Source: Alopecurus myosuroides
Lineage: Eukaryota; Streptophyta; Magnoliopsida; Poales; Poaceae
Assembly: GCA_028641055.1 (NCBI GenBank)
Contig: CM054063.1
Span: 49,415,827 to 49,479,826, forward strand
Direction of reading: 5' to 3'
DNA: 64,000 nucleotides
Position 1 is the first letter of the stretch, and every line of letters starts with the position of its first letter. This document shows positions 12,401 to 25,510 of this stretch, piece by piece. Position numbers and translations under genes: made by a program. The notes below the pieces were generated by a model. The model saw nothing but the letters and a program-made list of their open reading frames with translations. It was not told where the DNA came from and searched no databases.

Positions 12401-14048
12401 GAGATCATCTTGGTGAACTATTGGAAATTCTTAGATAAATATGTTTCGAATAAAGTTTGATCACTACAAACTCAACCTAGTCCATCTCAAGTAAACCCTT
12501 GGAACTTCCTTAACAAGTTTTGACCCAAGAGAGAATGAATCTTCCAACTCAAAATCTTGACCTTGTCCTAGCCAACTTGGTTAAACCCCTTTTACCATGA
12601 TTGTTGCTTTGTATGATTTCTTCACTTGTATGTTTGTTTGATGGCATGTTTGTTTATTTTGTTATTGTGTTTTCGATGAATAGATTATACGGAGAGCAAC
12701 GATCTTTTGTGAAGAGTGTGATTTCTTCACCAACTTAAACAAGGCAAGTAACACATCATCAACTACCCATTATTTTCTATATGCATTAGTTGATTTTTGA
12801 GTAGTATACATGATAGGAAATTTTACTAAGTTATATTATGTTATGCTATTATCCCAAGTAGTATGTAGCCATCCTTTTATATCCTGCTAGTATAGAAGAC
12901 ATTGAACTTATTAGAATTGCTATGATCTTCAAATGTTTATTTTGGATGTTAAGGATAAAACTACTAAGTTTAATGAAACACCTGGGTGGAAGTGGTAAGA
13001 TTGGATTATGTTGAGTGTTGCCTCAGGGCCCTTGTCTAAGGGTTATTCCACTTGAGGTTGTCACTTGCGGATGGCCACCCAGGAACAAAGGGATTACCAT
13101 GTCCCTCTAAGTTTAGTAGCTTACCATGCAGCCTTTAGTCATATGGGCTCTGTCTTGATCAACTAAGTTGAATGAACTCGCCAGTGCTTGACAAGCAGAT
13201 GTAGGGGGTGTAGGTTGGAACGGGTCAAGCCTGACGGTGGTGGAATTTCTTCTGAAAGATCTCGTCTCAATCTTCTCCTTTCCTTAATGCACTCAGGGTG
13301 TATAGGATGTTTGGGCTGATCTGAGTCTAAAGGTGAAAGTGCACAAACTCTGCAGAGTCAGCAAACTAAGATCTTAGCCGTGTCCCCGGTCATGGACAAT
13401 TTGAGCAGCTGGACAAGGAATGACGGAAGAATCTTATCATGCAAACTTCATAATAAAATTTTGATGGGTGAACATGGGTAGGAGTTTACCCTGATGTCTA
13501 TCAGTGGTACTCCTTAATTTTAGTTAAGGTTCATTGGTTTCTACCAGTGATACCTATTATAGATGAAATTGTTTTATGATAAAAGATAGGAGAAAACTGG
13601 CTTTATGCAAACTTAGCCAAAACTCCACTCAGCCAAATAAGCATATAGTATTAGTCTTGCCATTTATATCCACCATAATGTTACTTGCCAATACATTAAA
13701 TTGTATTGACTTCCTTGTGGCTGCATATTCCATATTGCAGATGATTCTCAAGACGAGTGAGGATTTCGTTTAGGATCTCGAGACTATCGCCAACATGTTT
13801 TGCCTGTGGCACATGAAGAAGATGGGCTCAATGTTGTTCAATGTTTTCCGCTGTATTTCTTTGTTTCTGCTAGTCTTCTAAGACTATGCACGTTGTAATA
13901 CTATTTTGTAAAGACTGGATAATGCGATGTAATAGAATTTGATGCATTTGCATGATATTTCATTTTGTACTGTGGTGCTAGCAATTGATCTGGGGACTAG
14001 CACAATAACACATGTGTCCTTACATTATTGAAATGTGGGAACGCTACA
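9473..14048 (+). mobile_element. Long TG...CA element (solo LTR or LARD-like), copy 1
   Basis: A 4576-bp block starts TGTAACATCCC and ends ACGCTACA. It is flanked by GCATA (9468-9472) and ACATA (14049-14053), a 5-bp target duplication with one mismatch. The LTR at 25980-26010 shows the empty site. It is an inverted copy of 3194-7725. There is no gag or pol. In plus orientation it has two adjacent TGACGTCA palindromes near 10335-10350, a TATA-like ctataatt near 10480, and a GC-rich leader-like stretch to about 10950. This suggests the plus strand is the LTR's transcribed strand. It is a solo LTR or LARD LTR by inference. Confidence 0.75.
10334..10352 (+). promoter_or_regulatory. Paired TGACGTCA palindromes in the long LTR
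   Basis: Two perfect TGACGTCA octamers follow each other within about 20 bases, ahead of a TATA-like ctataatt at about 10480 and a GC-rich stretch. TGACGTCA is the classical core bound by plant bZIP (TGA/as-1 type) factors. The inverted copy at about 6680 keeps one intact TGACGTCA and one altered copy (TGACGCCA). Promoter function is an inference. Confidence 0.45.
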
Positions 14049-14902
14049 ACATATGCAAGACATAAAGATTACTATGTGATTCATGCGGGCATTACAACAA
14101 AATACATAGATTTTCATCCACCTGCATCTATGTCTAATAATCCACCCTCCGAATATCATTCGAACAAACGTTCGGTATTAAGTTGCTAGCAACCGATTAT
14201 CGTGTTAAGTAAAGTGTGTAATGTAAACAATGTAAACTAGGTAAACACCGTTGTTTTCTCCCTAATGGCAACATCACATCCTCCGTCCGTCACGTTTCTG
14301 TCACTCGAGCACAGATGCAAAGGAGGCATGAACCCACTATCGAGCATAAATACTCCCTCTTGGAGTTACTAGCATTTACTTGGCCAGAGCATCTACTAAC
14401 AACGAAGAGCATACAAGATCATAAATAACATATGCATGAAGATAACATGATAGATTGATAATCAGAGGACATAGCATTCAACATTCATCAGATCCCAGCA
14501 AACACAACATGTAGCATTACATAAAGATGATCTTGATCATGTTAGGCAGCTCACAAGATCTAAACACTAGGTACAAAGTGGAGAAGACAACCATCTAGAT
14601 ACTTATATGGACCCGTAGTCCAGGGCTGAACTACTCACGCATCACTTCGGAGGAGGGCAATGGTGGTGTGGACCCCTCCGGTGATGAATTCCCCTCCTGG
14701 CAGGGTGCCGGAGCGAGCTCCAGAACCCTCCCGGTCTTGGGATGACGATGACGGCGGCCTCGGGTGTTTTCAGGATGAAGTGGAATATATTTAGGGTTTA
14801 CGCCTCGGGGGGTAGAAATAGGCGAACGAGCATAGGCGGTGGAGCCCGGGGGGCCCACACCACCCCATGGCGCGGCCAAGGGGGGCGCGCCACCCTATGG
14901 TG

Positions 14903-17054
14903 AGGGGTATAAAATGTTTGAAACTCCTCCCATCCATCTTACACAAACCATGGCTAACCGAATCCTCGGGTGCCTGCCAACAATCACATACCGTGGAGGA
15001 GTGTCTATTTTTTAGAGAGGTGTATTCTTATGTCAACGAATGGTAAACAGAATATACAGTACGTCACAAGACAATTAGACTTCACAAGAGAGGATCCCAT
15101 ATAAGGACGCATCTGGGTAGAAGGTCATCCCTCTTTATCTTCTTTTTACACAATTATGCTTTGACTGATAAATCAGGGGCAAAAATAGTGAAGAGAATTT
15201 GTTGTTATTAATTTGGGGCTGGGCACCCCGCTGCCAGCTCTTCTATCAATTGGATAAGCGGACGAAGCCACTAGTCTAGGGTGTGAAAGTACAATCAACA
15301 AGTGAGATAAAGATTCTCTATTTACGTCCTCATGAGCTAAAACAGGAGCACAAAACAGGAGTAATTTTGAAAGTTTTAAAGGTAACACATGAGCAATTTA
15401 CTTTTGAGTGGCGGTTAAATACCACATGTAGGTAGGTATGGTGGACATATTTGGAAAACTTTGGTTTTGGGGAGTTGGATGCACGAGTAGAGCTCATACT
15501 CAGTACAGGTGGAGGCTAACAAAAGACTGGGAGCGACAAATCAAGAGAGCATAAGAGCCATAATCATGCATAGCGACATAAACATCATTAATCAAAGCAT
15601 AAGTGGTACCACAAGTTCAAAAACTAAATGATCACAGAGGCTATAAGTGACTGGTTCATAGTCAAAAACATGGTGTGAGCATGCGCCAAGTCAACCAAAT
15701 AAAACATTCAAAGGAGAACACCACAAATTTAAGCTTCAATATGACAAGAACAACTCATGATTCTTTCAATGGCACATTAAACACTCTTAGGTATTTGAGA
15801 CTAATCATGATAATAAATAACCACTAGGATTTAGAATTCAAATAACATCTATCATGATATGAAAAAGTCTAGCCACAGTCTATACAAGCTTCTAATTGCA
15901 CAGTTATAAATTCTACTTCAAGCAGCAGTTTCTTTTCCCAACAAGCACCATACAAAGTATGTTTTAACAAAAAATCTATAAAGTATGCAGCAATAAAACA
16001 TGATATTACTCACATAACCCTACTAAAACTAACATATCTGAATAAGAGATGCAAAGAAAACAAGAGCTAAACAGGAATTTTGCAGCACCTAGAAGAAAAA
16101 CTAAGAATACGAGCATAACGAGTATTCAAACGAAAAAGAAGAGTGTGTATCTCTCCAAAACAATGAATGATAGGGTAGAGCTATATTATTGCAGCAAGGA
16201 AAACAAAAGAAAACAAGAAAAAACAAAAGAAAAACAAACAGACGCTCCAATAAACTTCATATGATGTGACCGAATAAAAATATAGTTTCACTAAACGTGA
16301 GCTGATAGATTGTTCATGAAGAAGAGCATGCCTTGGGGATCCCAAAGCTTAGATGATTGAGTCTTATTAGAATTTTATGGGATGAACCATGGGGGAATCC
16401 CCAATCTTTGACCTTGCACTCTTCTTGATCACATATATCACCCTCTTCTCTTGACCCTTGAAAACTTCCTTCACACCACACTCAAAGAGTAATTCGCATT
16501 AGAGGGTTAGTGCAACAATCAATAATCCATTGGTTATGTATGGGCACAAGTGCTATTGATACTTTTAAACATTAGCTACAACCACTGATGTTTCGTGAAG
16601 CAAAGAAATCCACTTGACATCGTAAAAGTGCAAATGCAAGAAAAATGGCAGAATGTGTCAAAACCAGAATAGTCTGTAAATACATATTTTTTTCGGGGCA
16701 CTTACGTTGCTCAGATCGAAAAACTTAAAGAACGAAAAAGTTGCATAATTAGCGGAGGAATAAGCACAAAAAATGCAGGTTATTATGAATTCCATGTGGA
16801 TTATATGATTTTTTACGGTGGACAGCAGAAATCTGTTTCCTGCGCAGAAATCCAAAACCAGCTCCAACTCTCGTCAGAAACTTTACTTGGCACAACTAAA
16901 ACATGAAAATAAAGATACAAAGGAGTTGCTACATAAGTATAAAACCCCTTGAATCAAAGAAAACAAAGAAAAACAAAGCAAAAATAAAACCCTGGGTTAT
17001 CTCCCAAGAAGTGCTTTTCTTTAACGCCTATTAGCTAGGCCCAGAAGAGTGGAA
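14903..17054 (-). mobile_element. Unit 2 internal region, 3' part, non-coding
   Basis: This is collinear with 1515-3190 and 7731-8200 of unit 1, with small indels. It is A-rich and carries no domain I can recognise. It contains the uninterrupted version (around 16586) of the site where the element at 3194-7725 inserted in unit 1. Confidence 0.65.
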
Positions 17055-19143
17055 TCAAGTGTTTTCAAGTGAAGAAGCATCCAAATTGTAATTTGTTCGA
17101 ATAATAGAATAAAAAGGAAAATTAATTCTCTTTATGGGAAAGTGTTCCATACCTTTGTTGAGTGGGAACTGAAATTTAATATTCCCCTTTTTCATATCAA
17201 TAACATCACCAACAGTTCTAAGAAAAGGTCTTCCCAAAACAATTGGACAAGAAGCATTGCAGTCAATATTCAAGAAAACAAAATCCACGGGACAAGATTA
17301 TTATTAACCATGATACAAACATCATCAACTCTTCCCAAAGGTTTCTTTCTAACATTATCAATAAGACGAGCATCCAAATAACCGGGTTCCAAAGGTGGTA
17401 AACCAAGAATATCATAAATTTTCTTAGGCATAACAGAGATACTAGCACCAAGATCACATAGAGAATTGCAATAAAAATTATTCACTTTCATTTTAATAAT
17501 TGGTTCCCAATCATCATCTAGTTTCCTAGGGATAGAAGCCTCACATCTTAATTCATCCTCTCTAATTTGCATGAGAGCATTTGTAATATGTTTTGTGAAA
17601 GCCATATTCATAGTACTAGCATTAGGAAATCTAGCAAGCTTTTGTAGGAACTTAATCACTTCAGTTATGTTGCAATAATCAAAGTAAAGATCATTTTTAT
17701 CAAAGGTAATGGCACTGTTGTGTCTCATGTTTCTAAAAATTTCAGCACTATTATCAGGAGCATTTTTAGCAGTTTCAGGCAATTTTGTATTTTTAATAGC
17801 AAAAGTGGGAGTATTTTTAACACCAATTACTTTACCATTGATAGTAGAAGGTTTAGTAGCATGAGAGGCTTCAGTTTTAATCGTGGTGGTAATGGTGCAA
17901 ACATTAGCTATATTATTCTTTCTAGCTATTTCATCTTCTCTTTCCCATCTATCATGCCATTCAGCTAACATCCTAACATTATCATCAATTCGAATTTGGA
18001 TAGCATTCAAAGTTTTGATTTCTTTAACATCGTGAGGCATAACCTTTAGTTTCAGAAAATCAACATCAAGAGCAAGGCTATCAACTTTAGAAGCAAGAAC
18101 ATCAATTTTGCCAAAATTTTCCACAACAGATTAATTGAAAGCAGTTTATGTACTAATAAAATTCTTAAGCATGTTCTCAAGATCAGAGGGTACACTTTTA
18201 TTGTTTTTGTAGGAATTACCATAAGAATTACCATAAGCATTGCTATTATTGGGAGGATATGGCCTATAATTGTTGCTACCAAAATTATTCCTATAAGCAT
18301 TGGTGTTGAAATTATTATTTTTAATGAAGTTCACATCAACATGCTCTTCTTGAGCAACCAAAGAGGCTAAAGGAACATTTTTTGGATGAATAGGAGCATG
18401 GCCATTCACAAGCATAAACATAATAACATCAAGTCTATCACTAAAAGAGGAGGTTTCTTCAACGGAATGTACCTTCTTACCAGTTGTAGCTCTCTTAGTG
18501 TGCCATTCAGAATAATTTACCATCATATCATCAAGAAGCTTTGTTGCTGCCCCCAAGGTCATGGACGTAAAGGCTCCTCCAGCAACTGAATCTAGAATGT
18601 TTCTTGAAGAAAAATTCAGACATGCATAAAAGGTTTGGATGATCATCCAAGTATTCAGTCCATGAGTGGGACAATTCTTTACTAAAGATTTCATTCTTTC
18701 CCAAGCTTTAGCAACATGCTCATTATCAAGTTGCTTAAAATACATAATGATACTTCTTAAAGATATAATCTTAGTAGGAGGATAATATTTTCCAATGAAA
18801 GCATCTTTACACTTAGTCCAAGAATTAATACTATTTCTAGGCAAAGATAGCAACAATTATTTAGCTCTTCCTCTCAAAGGAAAGGAAACAATTTTAGTTT
18901 AATAATATCTGCATATACAGCTTTATATTTTTGCATCTCACATAGTTCAACAAAATTATTAAGATGGGTAGCACCATCATCAGTACTAACACCAAAAAAT
19001 TGCTCTCTCATAACAAGGTCTAACAGGGCAGGCTTTATCTCATAAAAATCAGCAGTAGGAGTAGGTGGAGCAATAGGTGTGCAAATGAAATAATTGTTGT
19101 TGGTGCTAGTAAAGTCACACAACTTAGTGTTCTCAGGAGTAGT
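17055..19143 (-). pseudogene. Athila-like Gypsy gag-protease, broken
   Basis: Reading down the minus strand, a Gypsy gag core lies at about 19050-18500. It includes motifs such as MREQFFGVSTDDGATHLNNF and AWERMKSLVKNCPTHG. A charged linker follows, then an aspartic protease with CDLGASISVMPKKIYDILGL (about 17470-17410) and the flap-side LGRPFLRTVGDVIDM. Gag builds the particle and protease matures it. No reverse transcriptase or integrase follows, so this unit is non-autonomous or internally deleted. The start codon ATG lies at 25319-25317, separated by the 6.2-kb insertion that falls right behind it. A frameshift and a stop near 18850-18880 and further shifts near 17270 break the frame. Confidence 0.7.
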
Positions 19144-22100
19144 TGTAAGGTCCCCAGAACCACTGTTCAAGGACACATCCGATATGTATACATTCACGAT
19201 CCCAGATCACACCAGTCGTGAACAACATATCAAGTTGGTACACAGATACAATATCCATTACACGATTACATAAACACTTACAAAGAGACATGGTCACATG
19301 AGCAAGTCTAACACAATTTCCACGCAGGGCAAACACACAACACACACAGCGGAAGACTAAACACACAAACGTGGTAGAGCCCAAGTCACGCCTTAACCTA
19401 CAGGCTGCTGACCGGGAGACGATCCTAGTTCGCAAAGGCATCAGCGCAGTACTCCTCCTCGTAGATATCCTCCTGAGACTCCTTCTCGAAGTCTGGCAAG
19501 TCAATACCAGGGACAAAACCAATATGAGTACATTTGAATGTACTCAGCAAGACACCCATCATGTAGCTTACCAAAATGCAAGTATGCTTATATAGTGGAG
19601 TAGGTAGGCTATACATAGGGTTCACTATCCATGATATATGAAAGACATATCATAGTTGATTTTGAAAAGTCTCTATATCTTTGTTGAAGAAGATAATTCA
19701 AAAGAAAATAATATAGTTTTATTTCTCTTGTAGATATTTCATATCCAAGAGGTTTTGTAAACTTGTTTTATAAAAGAAATGTTTTTCTTTGTAAAACTTC
19801 TTGTAAAACAACTTATGGCTTTTCATCACCGGTACCTCCACGGTACAAGATTTCCTCCTTTCAGTACTTCATAAGACCAACTCCTTTTTGAAAACTCCTT
19901 TTTGAAAACATTGACACAATGCTAGCTACATGGCTATTCAACTGTCCATATCCGAGGACGCGGCTATTCCGAATAGTTTGACTCTGCAGAGGTGTACACA
20001 TCCACCAGATTCAGTACATCCGCCGTGAACAACCACGGACTTTAACAACAATATGTAAAAATCAGATAACCATTCCTAACCATCCACTATGTTCAAGCTA
20101 GAATATGCCTATCTCTTCAGTTGAGTGTAATCTCCCCGGTAACAGGTCTGACCTCGCCAAGACGGGAGACTCAGGGGCTGTTTGGTTCGTGCCCGTGCTA
20201 GCCCCGCCAAACCTGGGCTTGCCAATTATTTGGCGCGGCATTCGTCCGCCCACGGCTTGCCAATTTATTAGCGCATAATTGAACGGGAGAAGCGGAGGCA
20301 GGCTGGGCGCGCCAATTAATCGGTAACCATCCAAACGGCTGACGAAGGCTGGTCAACGACCGATTTTTTCGAAAGGCAGCACATGGCATCAATCCAAACA
20401 GCCCCTCAACTGCCGCACCCGGAGGAGAACTTAATCCTTCACTGTGTTTGTACCGTATTCCCCTCCTAGAGACATTTCGGTTCGAGGGAGTCCGTCCCCT
20501 TATAGCAAATTGAGATAGAACACACACTAACAAAAACAAACTTCAAGTTAAGCCTGTGCCCATATTGAGGTAGGGTGGCAGTACGGTAAAGGTTGTCCGG
20601 CGAAGACTAGGTTATGTGTCATTTTTGTAAAAACACCTTTTTCTCAAAAATGACCACTTCAACATTCCTCTGGTGGATAAAGCTCAGCCTTTCCACCGGG
20701 TTTTCCATAAAGCCTTTGTTTTGCAAAAACATATTTTTAGGGTGTCCGCTTAGGTACTTATACTTTTGGTGGTAATAAAATACCATATGGTGGCTATGGG
20801 CTTGGTAACACCAAGTATCAACTACTGGCATAGTAATACAATATAGTAGTAGTCACTCAAAAATAGTTTTTGGTAATCGAAGTTTTTTTTGTAAAACTTT
20901 CAGAGGTAAAACATGCATGATAGATAATGATAAGTGTAATAACAGCAAGCATCAGGATGGCTTGCCTTAAATCTCTTAGTGTCCCTGGCCTTGAAGTAGC
21001 TTGAACTTGACGCACAGCTCTACCACCTCTTCTTCTCCTTCGTTTTCTAACGTCGTAAAAGAAATAAAGAAACACACTCAGAACTAAAGGACAAAAAACT
21101 AAACAAAGCAATATATACAGCGAGCAAACTTATACTAGCGCAAACACTCAAAAAGTTATCGAGAAAACTCTCTCACAAACTCTCATGGTACAAAACTGTC
21201 GTCAAACAAATATATGGTTGAGAAACCATATCCCACATCTTACATACCATATATGGAGTGGGTGTACCACTCTCATAATAAGATATTCAAGAAGCTAAAA
21301 ATATAGCTTGTGGTCACAAAAGGTGAGGCTACTAAAATACTAACAATCAATCAGAGCAATACCCACGGCAGTGGGTATTAACAACACACAAGCAATCATC
21401 ACCAAACAAGTTCACGACTAAACTAATGCATAGATAAAAAGATACTACTAAGCACAACAACAACAATAGCACAAAAATAGCATAAGTACAATACTCATGC
21501 TAAGGTAATCACTCAGACAAATTCCAAACAACAAGCAAACACACCACAGATGAATATGCTAGTTACAGACTATGCTAATGTCTACTCAAGGTTATGGAAT
21601 CCATCAATCATGAAAATAAACAAACAAACCAGTAGCTCAACCAATGGTAACAAGTCATAAAACATAATCTAAAACACAATCACTTCAAGATATAACAAAG
21701 CTAGAAAAGAACACATCCACTGGAGTCCACTAATAGCATACTAGTATGAAAATTCTACACAAGCATGCTACAAGAAATAATTGCATTCTACAACTAATAG
21801 CAACAAGAAACTCCATAATTCATGTCATAATAACAGAAGTAATAACATCCTAAACATGCTAGAATAAAATCATACACTCACAAAATAAAAGGACAACAAT
21901 ACGAGAGCAACTCAAACAATCTAGTGGTGACACTAGTTCATCACTAGAGAAGCAAACATCACCACAAGGATGCATGATCCTAAACAAAAAAATACATGAG
22001 TATAACTACCTACTAACAGCACACACACCTTACACATGCTAGTAAGCAAATACACTAAAATAATCCTATGGAAACATCTACTTGGCAAGTATAAACCAAT

Positions 22101-25100
22101 TCTAATAAATCATGCTTTTCTATCAATAAATTAACAAGCAACCAAGGTTCAACTACACAACCAGTAGCTATGTACTCAATACAGTATCAACTAAACATTA
22201 TCAAAAATCCAAACACTCAATGAAATATATCCACATAGACTTTACCAAACACTAGGAAAATAATCTATTTGCAAACAACAATCAATTTAACAAAACAATA
22301 GTGAAACACTCCTTAACATGATACTCCTGAGGGAATATTATGTTAACAAATGAACCACACCTAAACATACTAGGGTTCACAAAGGAATACTAAACACTTC
22401 AATCAAACAAGCAAAACAAACAACCATTTTCCTTGGTGGAAAATACTAGACAAACATATAGTAATACATGCTATTAAACACAAGTGTATGGTAGGGGATT
22501 TGCATCCCTAACCAAAATGCAATGGGGCCAGTGGGTTATGGGCCCACTAATACCAAGGCATTAGAGGTAACAAAACCTCTGGTTACACTTGACAAAAATA
22601 ATCTAACAAAGCAAACAAGACATGGCTATTCATACTAGTGAAAACAATACTAGTGAAAATAAACAACAAATGCTACACAAGCTTTGCTAGAAAATAAAGT
22701 GCAAGCTAACGGAGATACTACCATCCTAATATCAGTACCAAAATGGTACTGGACTCAACTCAAACACATCAAAAACTTAGGTGCACAATCACACAAAGTT
22801 TTGCTCACACAACCTAGTCAAAATAAATACTAGAAAACAAACAAATGTTATTTCTATAACCAAATGATTTCCCATCATGCACACACTTCCTAAGGTAGAT
22901 GTATTGTAAGAAAACAACCTGATAACAAGTGTTAACACATCTATACATGCTGGGAAACAAGTTTCAAACAATCAAACATTTGTTTACAAACAATTACACA
23001 CATAACAAGGAAAACAGAAAAAAGTTGTTGTATCTAAAAAGGCTCACCAAAAATAATCTAGGGCTCTAAAAATTAAGCCAAGCTAGGATTACATAGATCT
23101 AAACATCTACAAACTCATCCAATTGTATTCACCTAAAAAATCATTTTTAAACTCCTTCTAAAAATTCTAGAAAAGTGTACTGGCCTTTTACCAAAATGGA
23201 TGGCATTTCCATTTGGTAACTCACCTTGATGTGAGGCCAAGTACTAATGACATATCTACTCACTAGCTACCCAAAACAATTTTATTTGCAAGTTTTGGAT
23301 ACATATCCAAAAAGTGATGTCAAAAACATTTTTACAGATACTCTGTGGCAAAACATTTATTACAACAAAAATAAAAGTGAAAACTTAGATCCATCAGCTC
23401 TATATGGTTAAGAAAACATAGATATACTGCCATGAACTTTTGTTGATTTTATTTTGCATGAAAACTATTTTTCACAGGGCCAAAGCAAACAAGCAATTTT
23501 CTGTTGATTTTTAAAAGAAAACAACACACAGTGGGCGGGCTGGATTCCTCACTGGCGCGGCCCACTAAGCGCATTGCGCGGGCCAGCGCATATCCGCGCG
23601 CGCGCATCGCGCAGGAACCGGCGCGTTCAAGCAGAGTCGTTGATTCGAAGATCAACGGTTGCTGGTCGTCTCCCTCCTCTCCTCTCCTCTCTCTCTCCAA
23701 CACACTATGGGAAACAGCGGGGGTGGCCGGGGGCTCACCGTGGGGGCTCACAGAGGGCAGGCGCGGGCTCGGGGGTGGTGCTGGGGCGTGTGGCAGTGGA
23801 AGGGCGGCGAGCTCGGGCACAGGCGCGACCTCAGGCGGCGGCGCACGGCAGGTGCCCGTGGCGACGGCGTACCTGCAAGAGGGAGGGCAAGGGGAGGGTC
23901 AGGGCGAGTCAGTGGGTCACGGGGACCTCAATGGTGGCGAGTACAAGGGTTGGGAGGGAGTGTAACATGGTGTACCACCTCGAGCTCGAGCCCGGTGGTC
24001 GGCGGCGATTTTTGGCTCGTGGAGCTCGTGGGAGGGGTCCTGGGCTCCTCTCTTTTGCTCGAGGGGGATGTGTGGGAGTGAGGGAGTGGGGTGGCGCAAG
24101 GGACACGCTCGGGAGGGACTTAAGCCACGGGTATGAGGGCAAAGACATGGGTAGGCTCGGGTGGATGTTAAGGGTTTGCATGGGGGGCCATGGGGGTGTT
24201 TTGGTCATAGCAAAGGCATGGAATGTTGTCAAGGGACAAGACAAGAAAAGGGGCAAGCAGAATGTGCCTTTTGGGAGCTAGGGAAGCCAAAGCCAAGACC
24301 AAAAAGGTCAAGGTATGGAGGCCCATACCTAGCCACATCATCTTGTCCCCCCTCTCTTTCTCACTTAAAATCTTTCTCCCTAAGCTTCTAGAAACAAAGA
24401 AAATGGATCCTAGGTCGAGTACACACTATGTTCAACACACTAGACAAAGTCTCACTACAAAAAATGCAAGAAAAGGCAAAGAACACACTTGCCAAACTTT
24501 GTACCTATCACTGTTCCAAAATTCAGAAAATTTAGTTAACACTTAGCAATTTTTCTAAGTGTTGGAAAACAGAAGAAATGAGCAAAAAGTTTGGAATGTT
24601 TTCAGAGAGTAAATGGATTCCAAAATTTGTTTTCCAAGTTGGAGTTTGTTAAACATGTTTTAATCTTTCAGAAACATCCTTTGAAAACAAATTTGAAATA
24701 TTTTAAGGCCATGAAAACAAAGTGGGAAAAGGTGTATTTTATGTTTTTCTCTGTTTTCTAAAAATGCCCTTTTCTGCCTTATTGTTCTCCCACAAAAACA
24801 ACAAGCAAAAGATCATTTTTATTAATCAAAAAATCAAACCAAGCTTATGGATTTGTAGTCCATATATCAAGGAACAAATAAAAGTCAAGAAAACATAAAA
24901 TAACATATTATAGCCTAGTGAAAACAAAGGTAAAAACAGGTACATGGCTATAATTTCAGGGAATAACTTCTATAGAAAACTTAGAAGAAACTTCCATAAA
25001 TCATTTTGAAATTTTGTTTTCTTGGATCCAACAAAGCTAAAAGTTTATTTTAAGGGGGAAACAATGATCCAAGTCTTGGAATAAAAATCCACTCAAATAC

Positions 25101-25311
25101 CATCAGGGAAAAACAATAGGGAAGAATTATAAAAGTGTTTTCAGAAAAATTTGGTAATGGCTCTAAAATGAAACAAGACTTGCATTGCATATATGATTAA
25201 GATCGTATACACATGTTGGTTCAAACAAACATGTTGTTATAAAAAAAATGTTGGCTCTAATTTTTGTGTCCTTGAACTACAGTACAAGGTTCCAAAAACT
25301 GGGGTGTGACA
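19144..25311 (-). mobile_element. 6.2-kb non-coding TG...CA element inserted in gag
   Basis: This 6168-bp block starts TGTAAGGTCC and ends GTGTGACA. It is flanked by a perfect GTAGT duplication (19139-19143 and 25312-25316). Removing it and one duplication restores the phase of the gag start. It holds no retroviral domain. A GC-rich stretch at 23530-24120 gives overlapping open frames on both strands, which I take as composition, not genes. It shares short blocks (for example around ctctgcagag) with the 4.5-kb elements. The strand is set from the TGTCACACCC start common to LTRs. Solo long LTR or LARD is the best guess. Confidence 0.65.
20174..20405. mobile_element. MITE with GGGGCTGTTTGG inverted repeats
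   Basis: The block begins GGGGCTGTTTGG and ends CCAAACAGCCCC, a perfect 12-bp terminal inverted repeat 232 bp apart. The trinucleotide TCA flanks both sides (20171-20173 and 20406-20408). Size, ends and 3-bp duplication fit a non-autonomous DNA transposon of the PIF/Harbinger (Tourist) kind. It lies inside the 6.2-kb element, which itself lies inside gag. Confidence 0.65.
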
Positions 25312-25487
25312 GTAGTCATTTCAACATGACTAAAAATAGGAATAAAACTACAGCTAGAATAAGAACTAATCTTTTTGTCTTTTTTATAAAGAGAAGCAAA
25401 CAAGATAAAATAAAATAAACTAAGCAAAACTAAAAAAAAGTAAAGAGATTGGAAGTGAGAGACTCCCCTTGTAGAAATTCTCTTCCT

Positions 25488-25504
25488 CCCCGGCAACGGA
25501 GCGA
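25488..25504 (-). other. Primer-binding site of unit 2, two mismatches
   Basis: The plus strand reads ccccggcaacggagcga. It matches the tRNA-Asp 3' end except at two positions, including one next to the terminal base pairing with CCA. It lies six bases from the LTR at 25511. The changes are probably decay after insertion. Confidence 0.7.
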
Positions 25505-25510
25505 GAAAAC

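Larger units (their letters stand above)
9014..14902 (-). mobile_element. Shared middle LTR of the Athila-like tandem, interrupted and truncated
   Basis: The segments 9014-9472 and 14049-14902 together match the LTR at 25511-27098. The first is homologous to 25600-26000, and the second continues with the same order up to the sequence ending ctatggtg. The middle is displaced by the element at 9473-14048. At about 14902 the LTR stops and joins, without its outer end TGATACG, to internal sequence homologous to 1515 onward. Roughly 300-400 bases of LTR and over 500 bases of internal sequence are missing at this joint. Confidence 0.75.

Noticed and set aside
23449..24546. Open frames of up to 235 codons in the GC-rich island
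   Set aside because: Frames on both strands overlap, are rich in Arg, Gly and Pro, and have no recognisable domain or splice structure.
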